A stretch of DNA of 64,000 bases from Blastobasis lacticolella (taxonomy: Eukaryota; Arthropoda; Insecta; Lepidoptera; Blastobasidae), in the NCBI GenBank assembly GCA_905147135.1, contig LR990043.1, positions 18,415,584 through 18,479,583 of the forward strand, in the 5' to 3' direction. Of the stretch, positions 1-11,123 are shown piece by piece (within the stretch, counting starts at the first letter, position 1; every line of letters starts with the position of its first letter). The notes below the pieces were generated by a model. The model had not been told where the DNA came from. It did no database searches and was given only the letters and a program-made list of their open reading frames with translations. Made by a program: the position numbers and the translations under genes.

Positions 1-1900
1 CTCCACACTCCGTTAGGAAGACCTGCCCTGTGGTTGTGATTTCTATGGCGATGATAGGATGTGAGCGAGTTAATTAGCCATAATAATATGTATTATGATG
101 CTGGGGAATTCTACTTATTATTTTAGTTTCTTTTTGGCCACATCCGTCGGCCATTTTATGTATCAAAAGGTGTGTGCATTATACGCATTTTTGCCGTTGT
201 GCCCCTTAAAAGGAGTTTTATTACAGAGCCATAAACTTGTCAGACCATGTGACAGCGTCGCTGTTGTTGGCATTGGCATGACATTTCAAAATGACGAGAC
301 TTAATTCCAGTTTTGGCGATTGTGTCGGATAAGTTTTTATTATATAGTAAAAACCAAGGTTTAGCAATGCTAGTAGTGACCATTTCGTATTTGACGGTAG
401 TCAAACGTTAGCATCGCAACGAGTTGGAAACTCGTTATGTGTGCCCCCTAATACCGTTGGCGAAGCGAGGTTGACGGAGATGTTGTACATACCATGATTC
501 TAAGGAAATCTAGTTCTTGTGCTAGTTCATTTTAGGCACATCCGTGGGCTATTTTATGTAACATCAAAAGGTATGTCACGCGGCACGCCGCATTACCAGT
601 GTTTTCTCAAAGCGATCGCATTACACGCATTATTGAACATAATGTCCTCTCCTTTTGAAAGGAGTTTTTTCTTTCCTCATTGATTTCTCTTCGCTATGAC
701 GAAAAAAACTCCTTACTCCGGGCGTAAAAGGAGTTTCTTCTTTCATCGTTTACTCTACGGCTTGTTCCAGTGTTGCATGAGTGTCGCGTGAGTGTTGCAG
801 TTTTGCTAAAAATATTTAGTTTTAAAAAAAATAATTGTGAAGAATTGGCTACACTTAGATTTCTTTTTTCAACTGATACGAGTTCCGTATTTTACATACT
901 TCCGTTTTTCATTCACTTTGTACCGGCTGGATCTTAGTGAACACCTTGTATGAACCGATAGACCGTATCCTTTCATAATTTCCTAATCAAATTTAAATCA
1001 AACAATTTAAAAGACGGTGTAATGTAGTGCACAGTTATGTGAAAGCGAAAAGTATGGAAATACACCTGGATTATCCTTTCACCGCTAAATAAACAATCGT
1101 GGTCGTGGCTATCGAGAATCAATTTTAGAAATTGTGATAAAAATATGCATAGTAATAGTGTGAATTTGCAATAATTGAAATCTTTATCTTAAAACAACAT
1201 GACATTAAAGACAGATTTAAAATTATGGGCAAATTAAGTTAAATATCGGTGTCTAAATAGATATGGAAATATATCGATGTAAACAGGGTCGGATTTAGTA
1301 TTTGTTGTATAGAATTTTAATACTCAAATATTGTACATAGCGGTCCACAATTTTATATTTATTAGCGTTCCGTACCAAAAATTTACCTAAATGATATTTT
1401 AAATGTTCAGACATTAAAAAGAAAACTTTACCGGATTAATCGCGAATTTACGTTTATTTTCATTTATTTATTCTTCTAGGTTTCCTGAAGACCAGACATG
1501 GTGATGTCTGGGTTGCAAATTGGAAGTGCTGTGTTGTAAACATTTTGAAGAACAAGGTAATAGGTATATGAAAGTCACTTCTGTCCTGGTGCCGTACCTA
1601 CCAGAATTTTTACTGAAAATAAAGAAAATGCTGCCTGTTTGATATATTTACTCTTTTCATTATTTTTTTGTTTATGACGATGTCCTCTAGAAGGCACGGT
1701 ATTCACGGTAGGATCGAGAGATCGAAAAGACGGTGGTAGGTATCAGGGCGTGGGTTTGATTCCCAGACACCTTAACTTTGAAAATGGTTTTTGTATTATA
1801 TAGGTACCTAATTCATATATGGATTCAAATAATTTATTTGGCTTTTCAGTGAAGGAAAATATCGTGAAAAAACTTGCATGTTAGATATTAATTCGAATTG
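1..1900. other. No gene seen; AT-rich relic DNA
   Basis: No convincing coding sequence was found. Positions about 231-410 resemble 39121-39240, which lies inside the Harbinger-like element; both carry GTCGCTGTT and GGCATTG words in the same order, so an old Harbinger relative may lie here. Around 655-745 the word AAGGAGTTT recurs in both orientations. Confidence 0.5.
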
Positions 1901-1904
1901 TGAA

Positions 1905-2020
1905 GTCTGCCAATCCGCATTGGGCCTGAGTGGTAAACAATTGCCCGTTCTCTCTCAATGAGAGGACAGATCTATTCCCTAGTAGTTCAGATGTGTATAG
2001 GCTGACGACGACGGTGATAA
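1905..2020 (+). repeat. Degenerate RTE LINE 3' end
   Basis: The sequence contains GAAGTCTGCCAATCCGCATT followed by GGGCC, CTCTCAATGAGAGGACAG and a terminal GACGACGACGGTGAT run. This resembles the standard lepidopteran RTE 3' terminus, which ends in GAT-type repeats. No coding part remains, so it is a tail-only relic. Confidence 0.6.
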
Positions 2021-2524
2021 CGATTAGGTCGGCACCTTCATTGTACTTTTATTATAATTACAATATAAAATCCCACAAGTCAGATTTGTTTGTGTTCGTT
2101 ACGGAATAGAAATTCGTAGTAAAAATAACTTATCTGCAGATGGGCTGCCTTGTTTCGTCCCTGCATTTGCCTAAGTGTATGTGTTATAGAGATGTGTGAC
2201 ATTTTGTCTCGAATTGAAACTAGGTATGTACTCTCTGCTTCTGTAGATAAAACTTTTTCTCTATGGGATATCCCCATGTTGCACCAAGTGCAATAAATCG
2301 TGCAGGAAACACAAACTTGACGTATGTCACAAATGCATTAGTTTTTATATTTTAACAAAAATGTTTATGTTTGTAGATTATTACATTGATTATTTTTGAT
2401 ATCTTAAGTTTTTTTATTCTAATTACGTTATAAATGATATTAGATACGAACTTAAAATCTTACAATTGTTGATTTGGCATGAAAACTATGATCTCATTCA
2501 TTAAGCTGTTTATTGTATAAATTT
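2021..2524. other. No gene seen
   Basis: AT-rich sequence with short unsupported open frames only. Nothing recognisable. Confidence 0.5.
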
Positions 2525-2846
2525 ATTTATTTCACACATAATTATATTCTTATTATATACATAGTTACATTACAATATGTACAAACTTAAAACTACCGAA
2601 CAAAAAATAAAAATTTTACACAAAAAGAAAAAATTACATATAAAAAACTGATTCTAGATCGCTGCCAAGCGGAAGCGTTCCCAGAATGCTGGCGGCGTTA
2701 CCCCGTTGAATAGCCAAACTAATACGTTGTCCGAGGTACGCGCCAGCACGACGATCTCCGGTTACCTCTATTAACCGGGTAGATACCTCTTGAAAAATCT
2801 TTTTAGCACTAGGGCCCCATGGTCCTAGAGTTTCAACCCCAAACGG

Positions 2847-3142
2847 CCAATTTTCCCGCCAACAACAACTCCCAAAGGCTTTGGGATGAGCCGCTCTGCA
2901 GACTGGCTTTTTCTAAACTTTTAGAAAGCACGGGTAATTCTGCAGATCGAGCTCGTCTTCTTGCCGTTTCAGAGAAGGAGGCGGGATATTGGTTACATGC
3001 CATTCCTTCACCCAATGCAGGTACTCTTCTCACGGGAGCTACACTTTCTCTTTCAGTGTGCCTGCGCCTTGGTATGAAAATTAACGAACTACATCGCTGC
3101 CATTGCGGAAGCATTGTAGATACCCTTTGGCACCATGGCCTG
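2847..3142 (+). repeat. 296-bp inverted copy of the element's own nuclease region
   Basis: On the plus strand this encodes ANFPANNNSQRLWDEP through GSIVDTLWHHGL, the same peptide as the minus-strand segment 3470-3765, with few differences (for example GGG to TGG). It is flanked by CCAAACGG at 2839-2846 and 3144-3151, which looks like a target-site duplication or shared microhomology. Confidence 0.85.
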
Positions 3143-3469
3143 ACCAAACGGCGCAAATAAATACCCCTGACCTAGGGAACCATATTTGCGCCGCTTAAGG
3201 TCTTCCGCCGTTGATGCAGCTGCGCCAGCGTTAGCCGAGGTAGCCCTTATGTGGGATGGGGCCAAGGTGTCTACACAGGTCGCATCCCACAGCAGGGGCC
3301 GCCCTTGTGACCAAGCAACGAGCGTCATGCCGTCGGGCCTCTTGCCATCATCCCGAGCCAGCCCATTGGGTTCTAATACAGCTGGCACGTTGATGGTGGC
3401 AAGGGTACGGCGAATGACGTCGTTAAGGTTCGCATGGCGCGACAAGCGGCCGGCACTACGCTGGCACGA

Positions 3470-3765
3470 CAGGCCATGGTGCCCAAGGGTATCTACAATG
3501 CTTCCGCAATGGCAGCGATGTAGTTCGTTAATTTTCATACCAAGGCGCAGGCACACTGAAAGAGAAAGTGTAGCTCCCGTGAGAAGAGTACCTGTATTGG
3601 GTGAAGGAATGGCATGTAACCAATATCCCGCCTCCTTCTCTGAAACGGCAAGAAGACGAGCTCGATCTGCAGAATTACCCGTGCTTTCTAAAAGTTTAGA
3701 AAAAGCCAGTCTGCAGAGCGGCTCATCCCAAAGCCTTTGGGAGTTGTTGTTGGCGGGAAAATTGG
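3470..3765 (-). repeat. Parental arm of the inverted pair
   Basis: Original position of the segment in the RLE-LINE coding frame. It pairs with 2847-3142 across a 327-bp spacer, so the region can fold back into a large hairpin. Confidence 0.85.
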
Positions 3766-3955
3766 CGTTAGGACACATGATAGACCAAGTATTCCTGGCC
3801 TCCGACAGGCACGACACCTCGACGCCGCACAAGGACGGAGTGATTATTTTCATTGTCAAGGTGCGCGTGCCATGTACGGAGGACAGGAAGGCAGGTAGAG
3901 ATAAATCTAAAATTTTGCGGATTCCCAGGCCTCCAAACCGGATGGGCAGTGAGGC

Positions 3956-5845
3956 CTAGGTCCATGAACTAAAATCAAAACGGCAATTAAGTATGGATGA
4001 CAGCGTGGTTTGTATGGCGGTGTCGAGTGATGAAAGAAGATGGGGATATTTCCACAAGGGACTACAGCGTAGAATGTATATAGCGTTCGGGGCGAATAAA
4101 CAAAATCGGATTATGGTGATGGCGATATGTGGATGAATCTTTAATAGGCGATCTTGAAAGCTGTTGAACTTGTTCGTTAGGGAAACAACTAAAGGAGAAA
4201 TCGATTCAGTCAGTATGGGGGCACCTAAAAGGGAAAGAGATACCTTGTTTTGGATTTTGAAATTTGGCGCGAGTGAGTTAAACTTCGAGACTATCTCGTT
4301 TTTTTCGTCTTCCGATTTGAAGTCTGAGATATACAGCTCACATTTATTAAAATTTAGTTCTAAACCAATGGCACTGAATTCGGCGATGAGGGAACGGAGG
4401 TCGTTAAAGACTGTGTCTACGTCCCCTCCGAGAGTGCCGTCGTCCAGATACCATAGGTTTAGCTTTGAATTGAGTTTTGTAATTGATGGATGGATGGCAA
4501 GGCCGAAAATAGCTGGCCCAAGAGGATCGCCTTGCTGACAACCTACTGCTGAATTTATAACATGACTTTTAAATAATAATTTTGAAGGTTTGCTATAACA
4601 CTGCCAAAGGTAATGATAAATAAAAGGAGTTACTTTTTTAACTTCCGACAGCAAGGCACCCCTGTCCACTGAGTTAAACGCGTTTTTCACGTCAACTTTC
4701 AGCAACACTTCGCCTCCGTTTTGCTCTAGGAAGGTGCGGGTTGCGTGAACAGCAGCTTCGCAGCCACCTCTGCTGCCGAAACCCAGTTGAACTGGACTAA
4801 AATAATCCGTTAAGGAAGATGAAGCATATCGGCAGCAGATTTTGGATGCTACGCGACGCCAAGTACAACCTACGGCGATGGGTCTTATGCCGCCATCTTT
4901 TTTTTTGAGGGCGCATAAGTTGGCACCGTATAGGACATCAAAAACATCCGAACACACCGCACCTGCTAGCATCATGTTAACTAAAGCTGTAATGTCCCCC
5001 AAGAGTGATCTGCCAGTGTCTCCGGAAGAACCGCTAATAAGATCTTTTAAATGTTGCGGGGAGAGACCATCCAGACCACCGGCCGAACCACTCCTGAAGG
5101 ACATCACAGCTGCAAAAACAGCATCATTGGTCGTTACTACGTGCTGGACGGATGCATCAGGGGCGTCAGGGAGACAAAGTGTTGGCGAAGGGACAGGGTG
5201 TTTGTCCTCCAGGGCCAGGCGGGTCTCTGGGCAGTCAGCAGCAATGACATCATTCGAAAATAAAATTTGGGCGGCCCCTCGCAAGTCACTGTTGGCAGCC
5301 TTCTCCTCAACTTTTTGGTAAACATAATTCGGATTTGGCTGCCTTTTATTAGTGGTAACACTTGAAAGAGGCTGTGACTGAGAGGTCAGATTCAAGCAAT
5401 TTCTTTTTATTTTACTTGTAAGGGAGGTGTGCTTTGAATCCTTTTTAAAACTTAGGATCCTGTAAGCAAATGTCAGTAAGTGTTCCCATTCTGACGCAGT
5501 ATTCTCCGATATAACCTTGCGGATTATTTGGGAAAGACTAGACGCGACCGAAGTGCGCGCACCACGCGGTATTCTCTTAATAATAGGGATTGAATTTTTT
5601 AAAACGCCTAGTTTTTCCCAAACCGCGCAGCCGACCGGAGATGGAAAAAACGAAGTTGATGCTTGTGGTGGAGGTTGTGATGCTTGTTGGGGGCCCTGCA
5701 AAACTGTTTTATGAGCTCTAGCATCATGTATGCGGAGCCCCCGTACGCCCTTAAAGTATCGAAAACACTTACTGCATTGGACAGGATCCACAGAGGCATT
5801 GCTGGCCTGACTGCGAATGACGCTACACATGCCTGCGACATGCAT
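3956..5845 (-). CDS. RLE-LINE polyprotein, zinc finger and RT part
   Basis: The 629-residue open part begins near a C2H2 finger (CSKCFRYF...HDARAH, about residues 22-44), a likely nucleic-acid-binding N terminus. The RT core follows: VDVKNAFNSVDR, QQGDPLGPAIFG and the catalytic WYLDDGTLGG box, so the two catalytic aspartates are present. The frame ends at a TAG at 3956-3958, yet the same frame continues beyond it (ASLPIRFGGLGIRK) into the thumb and nuclease domain. The stop is therefore probably a point mutation or, less likely, a readthrough site. The start codon is the first Met in the open frame and is not independently supported. The RT core looks intact; the element as a whole does not. 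Confidence 0.8.
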   Translation of the reverse strand: MHVAGMCSVIRSQASNASVDPVQCSKCFRYFKGVRGLRIHDARAHKTVLQGPQQASQPPPQASTSFFPSPVGCAVWEKLGVLKNSIPIIKRIPRGARTSVASSLSQIIRKVISENTASEWEHLLTFAYRILSFKKDSKHTSLTSKIKRNCLNLTSQSQPLSSVTTNKRQPNPNYVYQKVEEKAANSDLRGAAQILFSNDVIAADCPETRLALEDKHPVPSPTLCLPDAPDASVQHVVTTNDAVFAAVMSFRSGSAGGLDGLSPQHLKDLISGSSGDTGRSLLGDITALVNMMLAGAVCSDVFDVLYGANLCALKKKDGGIRPIAVGCTWRRVASKICCRYASSSLTDYFSPVQLGFGSRGGCEAAVHATRTFLEQNGGEVLLKVDVKNAFNSVDRGALLSEVKKVTPFIYHYLWQCYSKPSKLLFKSHVINSAVGCQQGDPLGPAIFGLAIHPSITKLNSKLNLWYLDDGTLGGDVDTVFNDLRSLIAEFSAIGLELNFNKCELYISDFKSEDEKNEIVSKFNSLAPNFKIQNKVSLSLLGAPILTESISPLVVSLTNKFNSFQDRLLKIHPHIAITIIRFCLFAPNAIYILRCSPLWKYPHLLSSLDTAIQTTLSSILNCRFDFSSWT

Positions 5846-5890
5846 GGACGCAAAATACTTACAAGATCTAAAATTAAAACTATAGAAACA

Positions 5891-6303
5891 AACTTAGGCT
5901 AAGCTAAAAAAAGAAACATTAAAAGTACTAAAAATATTTTGACTGTTATTTCACATTTTCATCTATCAATTTCCTTGACAGCCAGACATCATATTTGGCA
6001 CCAATAATATTGAAGGAGGCTATGCCAATAAGCGTATTCGACCAATTGCAGTGCCACCAGGGCTGCGTGCGCAATGACAGGAGGTGGTGCCTAGCAACCA
6101 AAGCTTGGCGTCCTGTCAAGCCTCTTCTTAAAACTTTTCAGCTTACGAATATCTGCGCTTTCTTATTTCAGCGCGCATGCCCGACACTGCCCACACACAC
6201 ACTAGCGTAAAAAACTGCTAGAAAGCCGGGGTCACGCAAAATAAGTGGCCAACAGCCACGAAACTATTTTAATAATTAAATTGGGGATGTGTTTGAAGTT
6301 GAA
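5891..6303. other. Possible 5' flank of the RLE-LINE; no gene
   Basis: No coding frame is supported. A GC-richer patch at 5960-6240 directly upstream of the LINE frame may be its 5' untranslated region; this is a guess from position only. Confidence 0.35.
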
Positions 6304-6660
6304 GTTTTTTTTTTTTTTTTTTCTAGCTGTTTATTAATTTGACATAATATTAGTTTTGTAAATATAAGAAATAACATAAATACCTACTCTTCTTCTTCTT
6401 TAATTCTTTACAACACGTTAATTTGGTTAATGAATGACTTTTTTACAATTTAAACTAATGAGTTGTATTTAATCAATAACGTTTTGTTCACAGAGAGGAC
6501 ACAGTACGATTTGTTGATCTGGACAAAGACGCCTACTACACTTGCCACATTGTTTGCGAGTTGTTCGAGCTCTTGCTCTACTGCAGAAGTCACGCCGTTC
6601 TTTTCCACTGTGTATTGGCAAGTTTTGTACTTGCGGGTGTTCAGGCAGCTCCAGAAGTAG
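6304..6660 (-). pseudogene. Retrocopy of a piggyBac-like transposase C-terminus
   Basis: Minus-strand frame (6469-6660) ends with a cysteine-rich block of the form RRDFCSRARARTTRKQCGKC then C-P...C-P-L-C-E. This fits the C-terminal cross-brace zinc domain of piggyBac transposases (paired C-x2-C and RK-type spacing). About 150 nt past the stop, the minus strand reads AATAAACAGCTAG directly followed by an uninterrupted run of about 18 A (plus-strand T run at 6305-6323). A polyadenylation signal just before a genomic poly(A) indicates a reverse-transcribed mRNA. Only the last about 60 residues survive; the other end stops at a palindrome (6661-6718). The zinc-domain assignment is by pattern and moderately sure; a cellular piggyBac-derived gene is an alternative parent. 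Confidence 0.55.
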
Positions 6661-6718
6661 CCTGACTTTGAATTTTGTAGCCTTAAAATAGTTTAAGGCT
6701 ACAAAGCTCAAAGTCAGG
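6661..6718. repeat. Imperfect palindrome at the 5' end of the retrocopy
   Basis: CCTGACTTTGA...TAGCCTTAAA is followed after about 4 nt by TTTAAGGCTACAAAG...TCAAAGTCAGG, giving arms of about 27 nt. The frame of the transposase retrocopy runs into the first arm, so the palindrome sits at its truncation point. Confidence 0.8.
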
Positions 6719-6719
6719 T

Positions 6720-8030
6720 GAAAACTATACTATACCTACTCGTTGATATTAGAGTGCATTTACGTAGATTAGTCGGAGAACAGAAACGTGAAGTAAAACT
6801 CTTGACAACAATTATTTTTGTTTATTGCGCCACCATTATAAACATCACTATGATTTTCTTGAAAACTATCAATATTTTTTAATTAACTTCAAAATCTTAC
6901 ATTATGATTTCTGCCATAGAATATATATTTATAAATGCGATTTAGAAACCAATATATATGTCTGTGATTTTCGTTAAAATGTATAGGGTGTTTCATAATA
7001 TATGTATAAAGCCGTGAACTAGATGGAGTGCTAAACGTATTAAAACGATAGGTACAATTATTTTTTTCGTGCGTGGTATAGTTAGCGAGAAAATGACTAC
7101 CCAACTTTTTCTTTTTCAATGTCGATAGTGACATTTTGAAAACGAAAGACCGCATCTCTAGAAATCAGTTGTAATAAGTCACTCAAGTTCATAATCAGGG
7201 TCAATCAACCGAAGAATACAATTTTGCCAGTTACAGATAGGATATAGGTTTTTTTCCCTTTAAGTTTTTTCTACCTACCGTTCCATATGAGTTTTAAAAT
7301 TCAATCTAAAGATCACTACGATCAATACCTCAAGTGGCTGGTTAATAAAATTATTATCACAAGCAGCTCGTGAGCAGGCCGTCACAAAAACAAGACATTT
7401 CGATGATTGTTTCTATTTTAATTTATTCTTTTGCTTTTTGCCTTCAACACAATGTTCGCACCTAGGTACATAGTCGACAAACTAATTGCGAAAACACAAT
7501 AAACATTAGTAGGCAACATAGTCACAGCTTGATTTCGTGTCTGCGCCATATCTTCTAGTGTACTAGGCAGTCATGACTGAAGCAGGTGTACTATGTACGG
7601 GATACTGATATCACAGGGTGTCCATAGAGTACATTCACTAGATTTTAATATTTTTAGAAAGTGTGTTTGACAGCATAAGTACAGGATATTGTTGTCACAC
7701 TTTATGGCCTGTTTTGTCACACTGTCTACATCCCGTTGAATGCATATGCAGTCCTCGAAGAACTTTTCCGACAGCTCCGAAATAAGGAAAGACGTCATTT
7801 CAGTACCTATCTAATGCGCGGGCATGCCGTCCTTGGTCGGACGTCCGACCACGTATTCCGCACTCAAAAGCGACTATTTTATCCTGCGTAAGGATTAGTA
7901 TCAACTGTATCTAACGGTTGGTTGGCTCCAGAAAAAGGGGAACGTCTGTTACTAGATTTTAGTGTCAACAACGCTTAAGAAACAAACATGTACCTAGTGG
8001 CCTAGTGGCAGCACAATTACTTGTTTTACG
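6720..8030. other. No gene seen
   Basis: AT-rich DNA with short open frames lacking recognisable motifs. Confidence 0.5.
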
Positions 8031-8180
8031 CTTACTATGCTACGCAGTGATAGTCCACCTGAAGGCAAGCGGTAACCGTCGCCCATAACATCTACGATTC
8101 AAGCATTTACGTTGCAGGCAACAAAAATGCAGAACAGCAGATGCGTTGTCACTGTGAGGACTAAGATGTAATGCGTCATA
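8031..8180 (+). repeat. Degenerate dispersed lepidopteran repeat
   Basis: Contains CGCAGTGATAGTCCACCTGA, then GCAAGCGGTAACCGTCGCCCA and GTTGCAGGCAACAAAAATG-like words, a module seen widely as retroelement 3' ends in Lepidoptera. The order is kept but the copy is decayed. Confidence 0.45.
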
Positions 8181-8488
8181 CCTGTATTTGCGCTGGCTTA
8201 TTTTATGGAAACCCCACGTACTAGGTACAATATTAAGGAGATCTATCCGTTTCGTATTTTTTAGTTTGAGGGTTCTATACAAAAAATCATTTCAGTTATG
8301 ATTTCAATTCAATATCAGTTATGATTTCAATTCAAAAGGTACATTCATAGTTTTTACGAAAGTGCACCACCACCTAACTAATAGCAAAGTAGTCTAATTC
8401 AAATAACTGTAGGATATTAATGTAGCAAACTCTTATTAATGTAACATCTTTGTCTTTAGTTTGCTTTCTCATGTCATGGCCGTCTGTC

Positions 8489-8520
8489 GGTTAATGAAGC
8501 CTTTCAAGGCTTCATTAACC
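8489..8520. repeat. Perfect 15-bp palindrome
   Basis: GGTTAATGAAGCCTT and AAGGCTTCATTAACC are separated by only TC. It may be a fused pair of terminal repeats from a DNA element, but no element body is visible around it. Confidence 0.85.
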
Positions 8521-8701
8521 CGAAACGAGTTCTAGGTTTGTATTTAAATAACATGTAATTTGATGAGAATCCTTGAAAAAATTATTGAATTTTGCATATG
8601 AAAAGGGTGGACTATTGTCACTGACTTAATCTAGCTAGAGAGATACGTATGATACATAACTTTTTAATAATTTGTAAAGTGGATGTCCCATTTATAATAT
8701 T

Positions 8702-8830
8702 ACTAGCTGACCCGGCGCGACTTCGTTCGCGTAGCGTTCTAACCCTACACCTACCCTACACCTACCGTACACTTACCCTACACCTACCCTACACCTACCC
8801 TACACTAGACTATACCCTACAATAGATATA
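8702..8830 (+). repeat. AGCTGACCCGGC module with ACCCTACACCT minisatellite
   Basis: The word AGCTGACCCGGCGCGACTTC is a widespread insect retroelement 3'-end module. Several tandem copies of an ACCCTACACCT-like unit follow, to about 8822. Confidence 0.65.
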
Positions 8831-10505
8831 TATAGAAGAAGATGTACATCTAGCCATTTAGATCTAAAATCGATGAGTATCTAATAAGTAACCGAATTTT
8901 TCTTTAAAAATTCTCAAAGTGTTTTTACACTTTTCTAAGTAGTAGGTTGACATAATCTTGTAAAGTTTCTGGTAGATTTACATATCTCACAACTACTTAT
9001 TATTTTTTCAATATGCTCTATGACATACTTTCTAATTAACATTTTCGTTGTACAATACTTTGGTAAGATTCATGAAACATGTGCAATACTTTAGTGCGAT
9101 GCAATATAATTATAATTATAACTCTATTACCCCAAATTAGACATTTACGTTCCGTCCCAAACTCTACTCTTTTTATAAAATATGTTTTTAACGTGTCATT
9201 GGATAACCCGTCATTAACATACTCATACACTTTACGTAACACTAGATCTAATTGGGTATACTTAGTTACTTGGCTTACTTATAATAATTAATACAATCCA
9301 TAATACCAGCCGGATCAGGCAAAGGCAAACATAACAGGACATCTGCATTAGCTAATAACGTGCCTTTTCTATAAGCAATTGGATATTCTATCCGGACAAC
9401 GCCAAAAGGATTAAATACAACTTTAGTGGTTTCTTCCTCTTTATGTAAATACCTGTAGTTTTTTAAGTTTCCTTTATTATTGTGAGTTTTGAGTTATGGC
9501 CATTTTTATATTTATTGCACATTTATTAAAGATAAAAATCAATAATCTTTAAATTAAGTGCCCTTTCATCTTGTTTTAGGCATAGGAACTAAGCAAAGTG
9601 TCACTTAGCAAATTTTATGATCTATTTCTGCTAAACAGCGTTTGTCTAGTAAATAAAAAAGCATAAAGCGACCAAGTAAGTTTACATTCTGCAAAGTCAA
9701 TACTTCAGTAAAATATAACAATTAAATGCTTAGTAACATGTTGTTTAATGTATATGTACATCTTTAGGTTTATTTTTTGTGCTTTTTATTACTCTGTTCA
9801 CAATGTTACTTAACCAAATCTACCAAAATCGTAATCATTGATACATTATCACATTAAAAACTTTATTAATAGAAAGCGGTTTAAATAGAGATAGTCCGCT
9901 TCTTTGAAAATGTATAAATGATTGTGTTAACGTAACGTGACCAAAAAATGTTGTCACACCTATGGTTATATTATTCGTAATACGGTTAGTAAATTATGCA
10001 AAAATTTACCATCTACAATTGTTATCTTCTGTAAAATAGAAAAATTTCGTTGTGTGTGTGAGACCAGTTTGCCAGAAAAACACCAATAGGATGGGTAACC
10101 CTTCATTAAAATTATTTACAAAAATACGAAACTGACCAAATATTGTTTTTACATACAAAATTTGACATTCGGTCATTTTCGTTGTATTTTTTTTAATTCC
10201 ATAAGTTCATGATAATTTCACTTAACCGCTCACATCCCAAGTATCCGCCCATCTATTGTTATCAAATGTTCTAGCGACCCACTAATGTGTCAGTCTAAAT
10301 CAGGGATATAAATCCCACTTGGATCAAAATAGGGTATGGTTGCATTTTGCAGAACTATGACCGTTTATTTCTATTTAAATAAATAACTTTCGAGTTTGAA
10401 ATTGAAGCAAGCCGTGTCAGTAGTTCTTCAACAAGGTGTTATTTTTTTTTAAAAACCACTCCATTATTTTTTTGCTTGTGGTGTTTTGCGCTCGAAAAAT
10501 CATTG
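8831..10505. other. No gene seen
   Basis: AT-rich, no supported frames or structured repeats. Confidence 0.5.
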
Positions 10506-10506
10506 C

Positions 10507-10640
10507 TGTATTTAAAAAAAAAAAAAAAAAGATTTATTTCAGGCCGATTGGCTCATAAGTTGCCTTACAAAGGTAATTTGTCAAGATTTATAATTTATTA
10601 CAAGCAATATTTTATAATATAAGATTAGATTATTAATAAG
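10507..10640 (-). repeat. LINE 3' tail with poly(A)
   Basis: An A run at 10514-10531 is followed by GATTTATTTCAGGCCGATTG. Reading minus, this is a TGAAATAAATC end, as at other LINE tails in this window. No coding remains. Confidence 0.5.
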
Positions 10641-11120
10641 TATTATGAAATTGAATATCTATAATAACAATAACTATGAAAATAGCAAGGTATGTGTAGC
10701 GACATCTATCGCTCCACTAGGGAAACTCAACGATACTCACATTACGAGTACACGAACACAAGGTTGGCAAGCATCCGCATATAGATGGTGCTAACCGTCC
10801 TGCATCGCGCTAGAGAAATGTGCCAACTTCCACGGCATATATGTATACAACTTCCGACGATCCACTGTCGGACCCTTGGTCCCCTGGTCACAACACCCGG
10901 CCAGGTGGGTAATTACCCTTTTCACCCTTCTCCATCTTCGCTTGCCAACATTGGCGGCTATCTTATCCTGCACCGCCAAATATGGAAATGACAAAGACTT
11001 ACTAATCATGAGGTTATAATCGGAATCACAAAAACAAAATACATGTGCTTAACAGGCCAGAGACAACAGAATTGGTATTATAACAGTCCTACAGATACAT
11101 GCAGACAACAGCTACTCAAT
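10641..11120. other. No gene; possible solo terminal repeat
   Basis: Contains GCGACATCTATCGCT at about 10698, a word also seen in the BEL LTRs here as GCGACATCTAG. A GC-richer patch at 10780-10980 follows. No paired boundary was found. Confidence 0.3.
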
Positions 11121-11123
11121 GAC

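Larger units (their letters stand above)
2640..3955 (-). pseudogene. RLE-LINE C-terminal endonuclease, interrupted
   Basis: This continues in frame from the RT part after the TAG. A knuckle C-H-C-G...H-H-G-L-S-C (near 3460-3510) is followed by RPDGMTLVAW and LLWDATCVDT, the PD-(D/E)XK-like nuclease signature, then KYGSLGQGYLFAPFG. At that glycine (3144) the reading is broken by the inserted inverted copy 2847-3143. It resumes at 2846 with VETLGPWGPSAKKIF and runs to about 2645 (LGSDLES). Removing the insert and one copy of the flanking CCAAACGG restores a continuous domain, so the break is secondary. The nuclease cannot be made intact from this copy. Confidence 0.75.
2525..5890 (-). mobile_element. 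Non-LTR retrotransposon with restriction-like endonuclease
   Basis: One long minus-strand reading gives, in order, a C2H2 zinc finger, reverse transcriptase, a CCHC-type knuckle and a PD-(D/E)XK-like endonuclease. That architecture is typical of R2-type (RLE) LINEs, which nick the target with a C-terminal nuclease. The reading carries one in-frame TAG (3956-3958) and a 296-bp inverted self-copy inserted at 2847. The 3' side is an AT-rich region with AATAAATAAAT near 2525. The 5' end is uncertain and could extend to about 6000. Exact clade is not assigned; the RT and nuclease resemble a RLE group common in marine invertebrate genomes, and a target-specific clade such as Utopia or R2 would need phylogeny. 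Confidence 0.8.

Noticed and set aside
3186..3959. 257-codon plus-strand frame
   Set aside because: Antisense to the RLE-LINE nuclease; open because of codon bias and the inverted copy.
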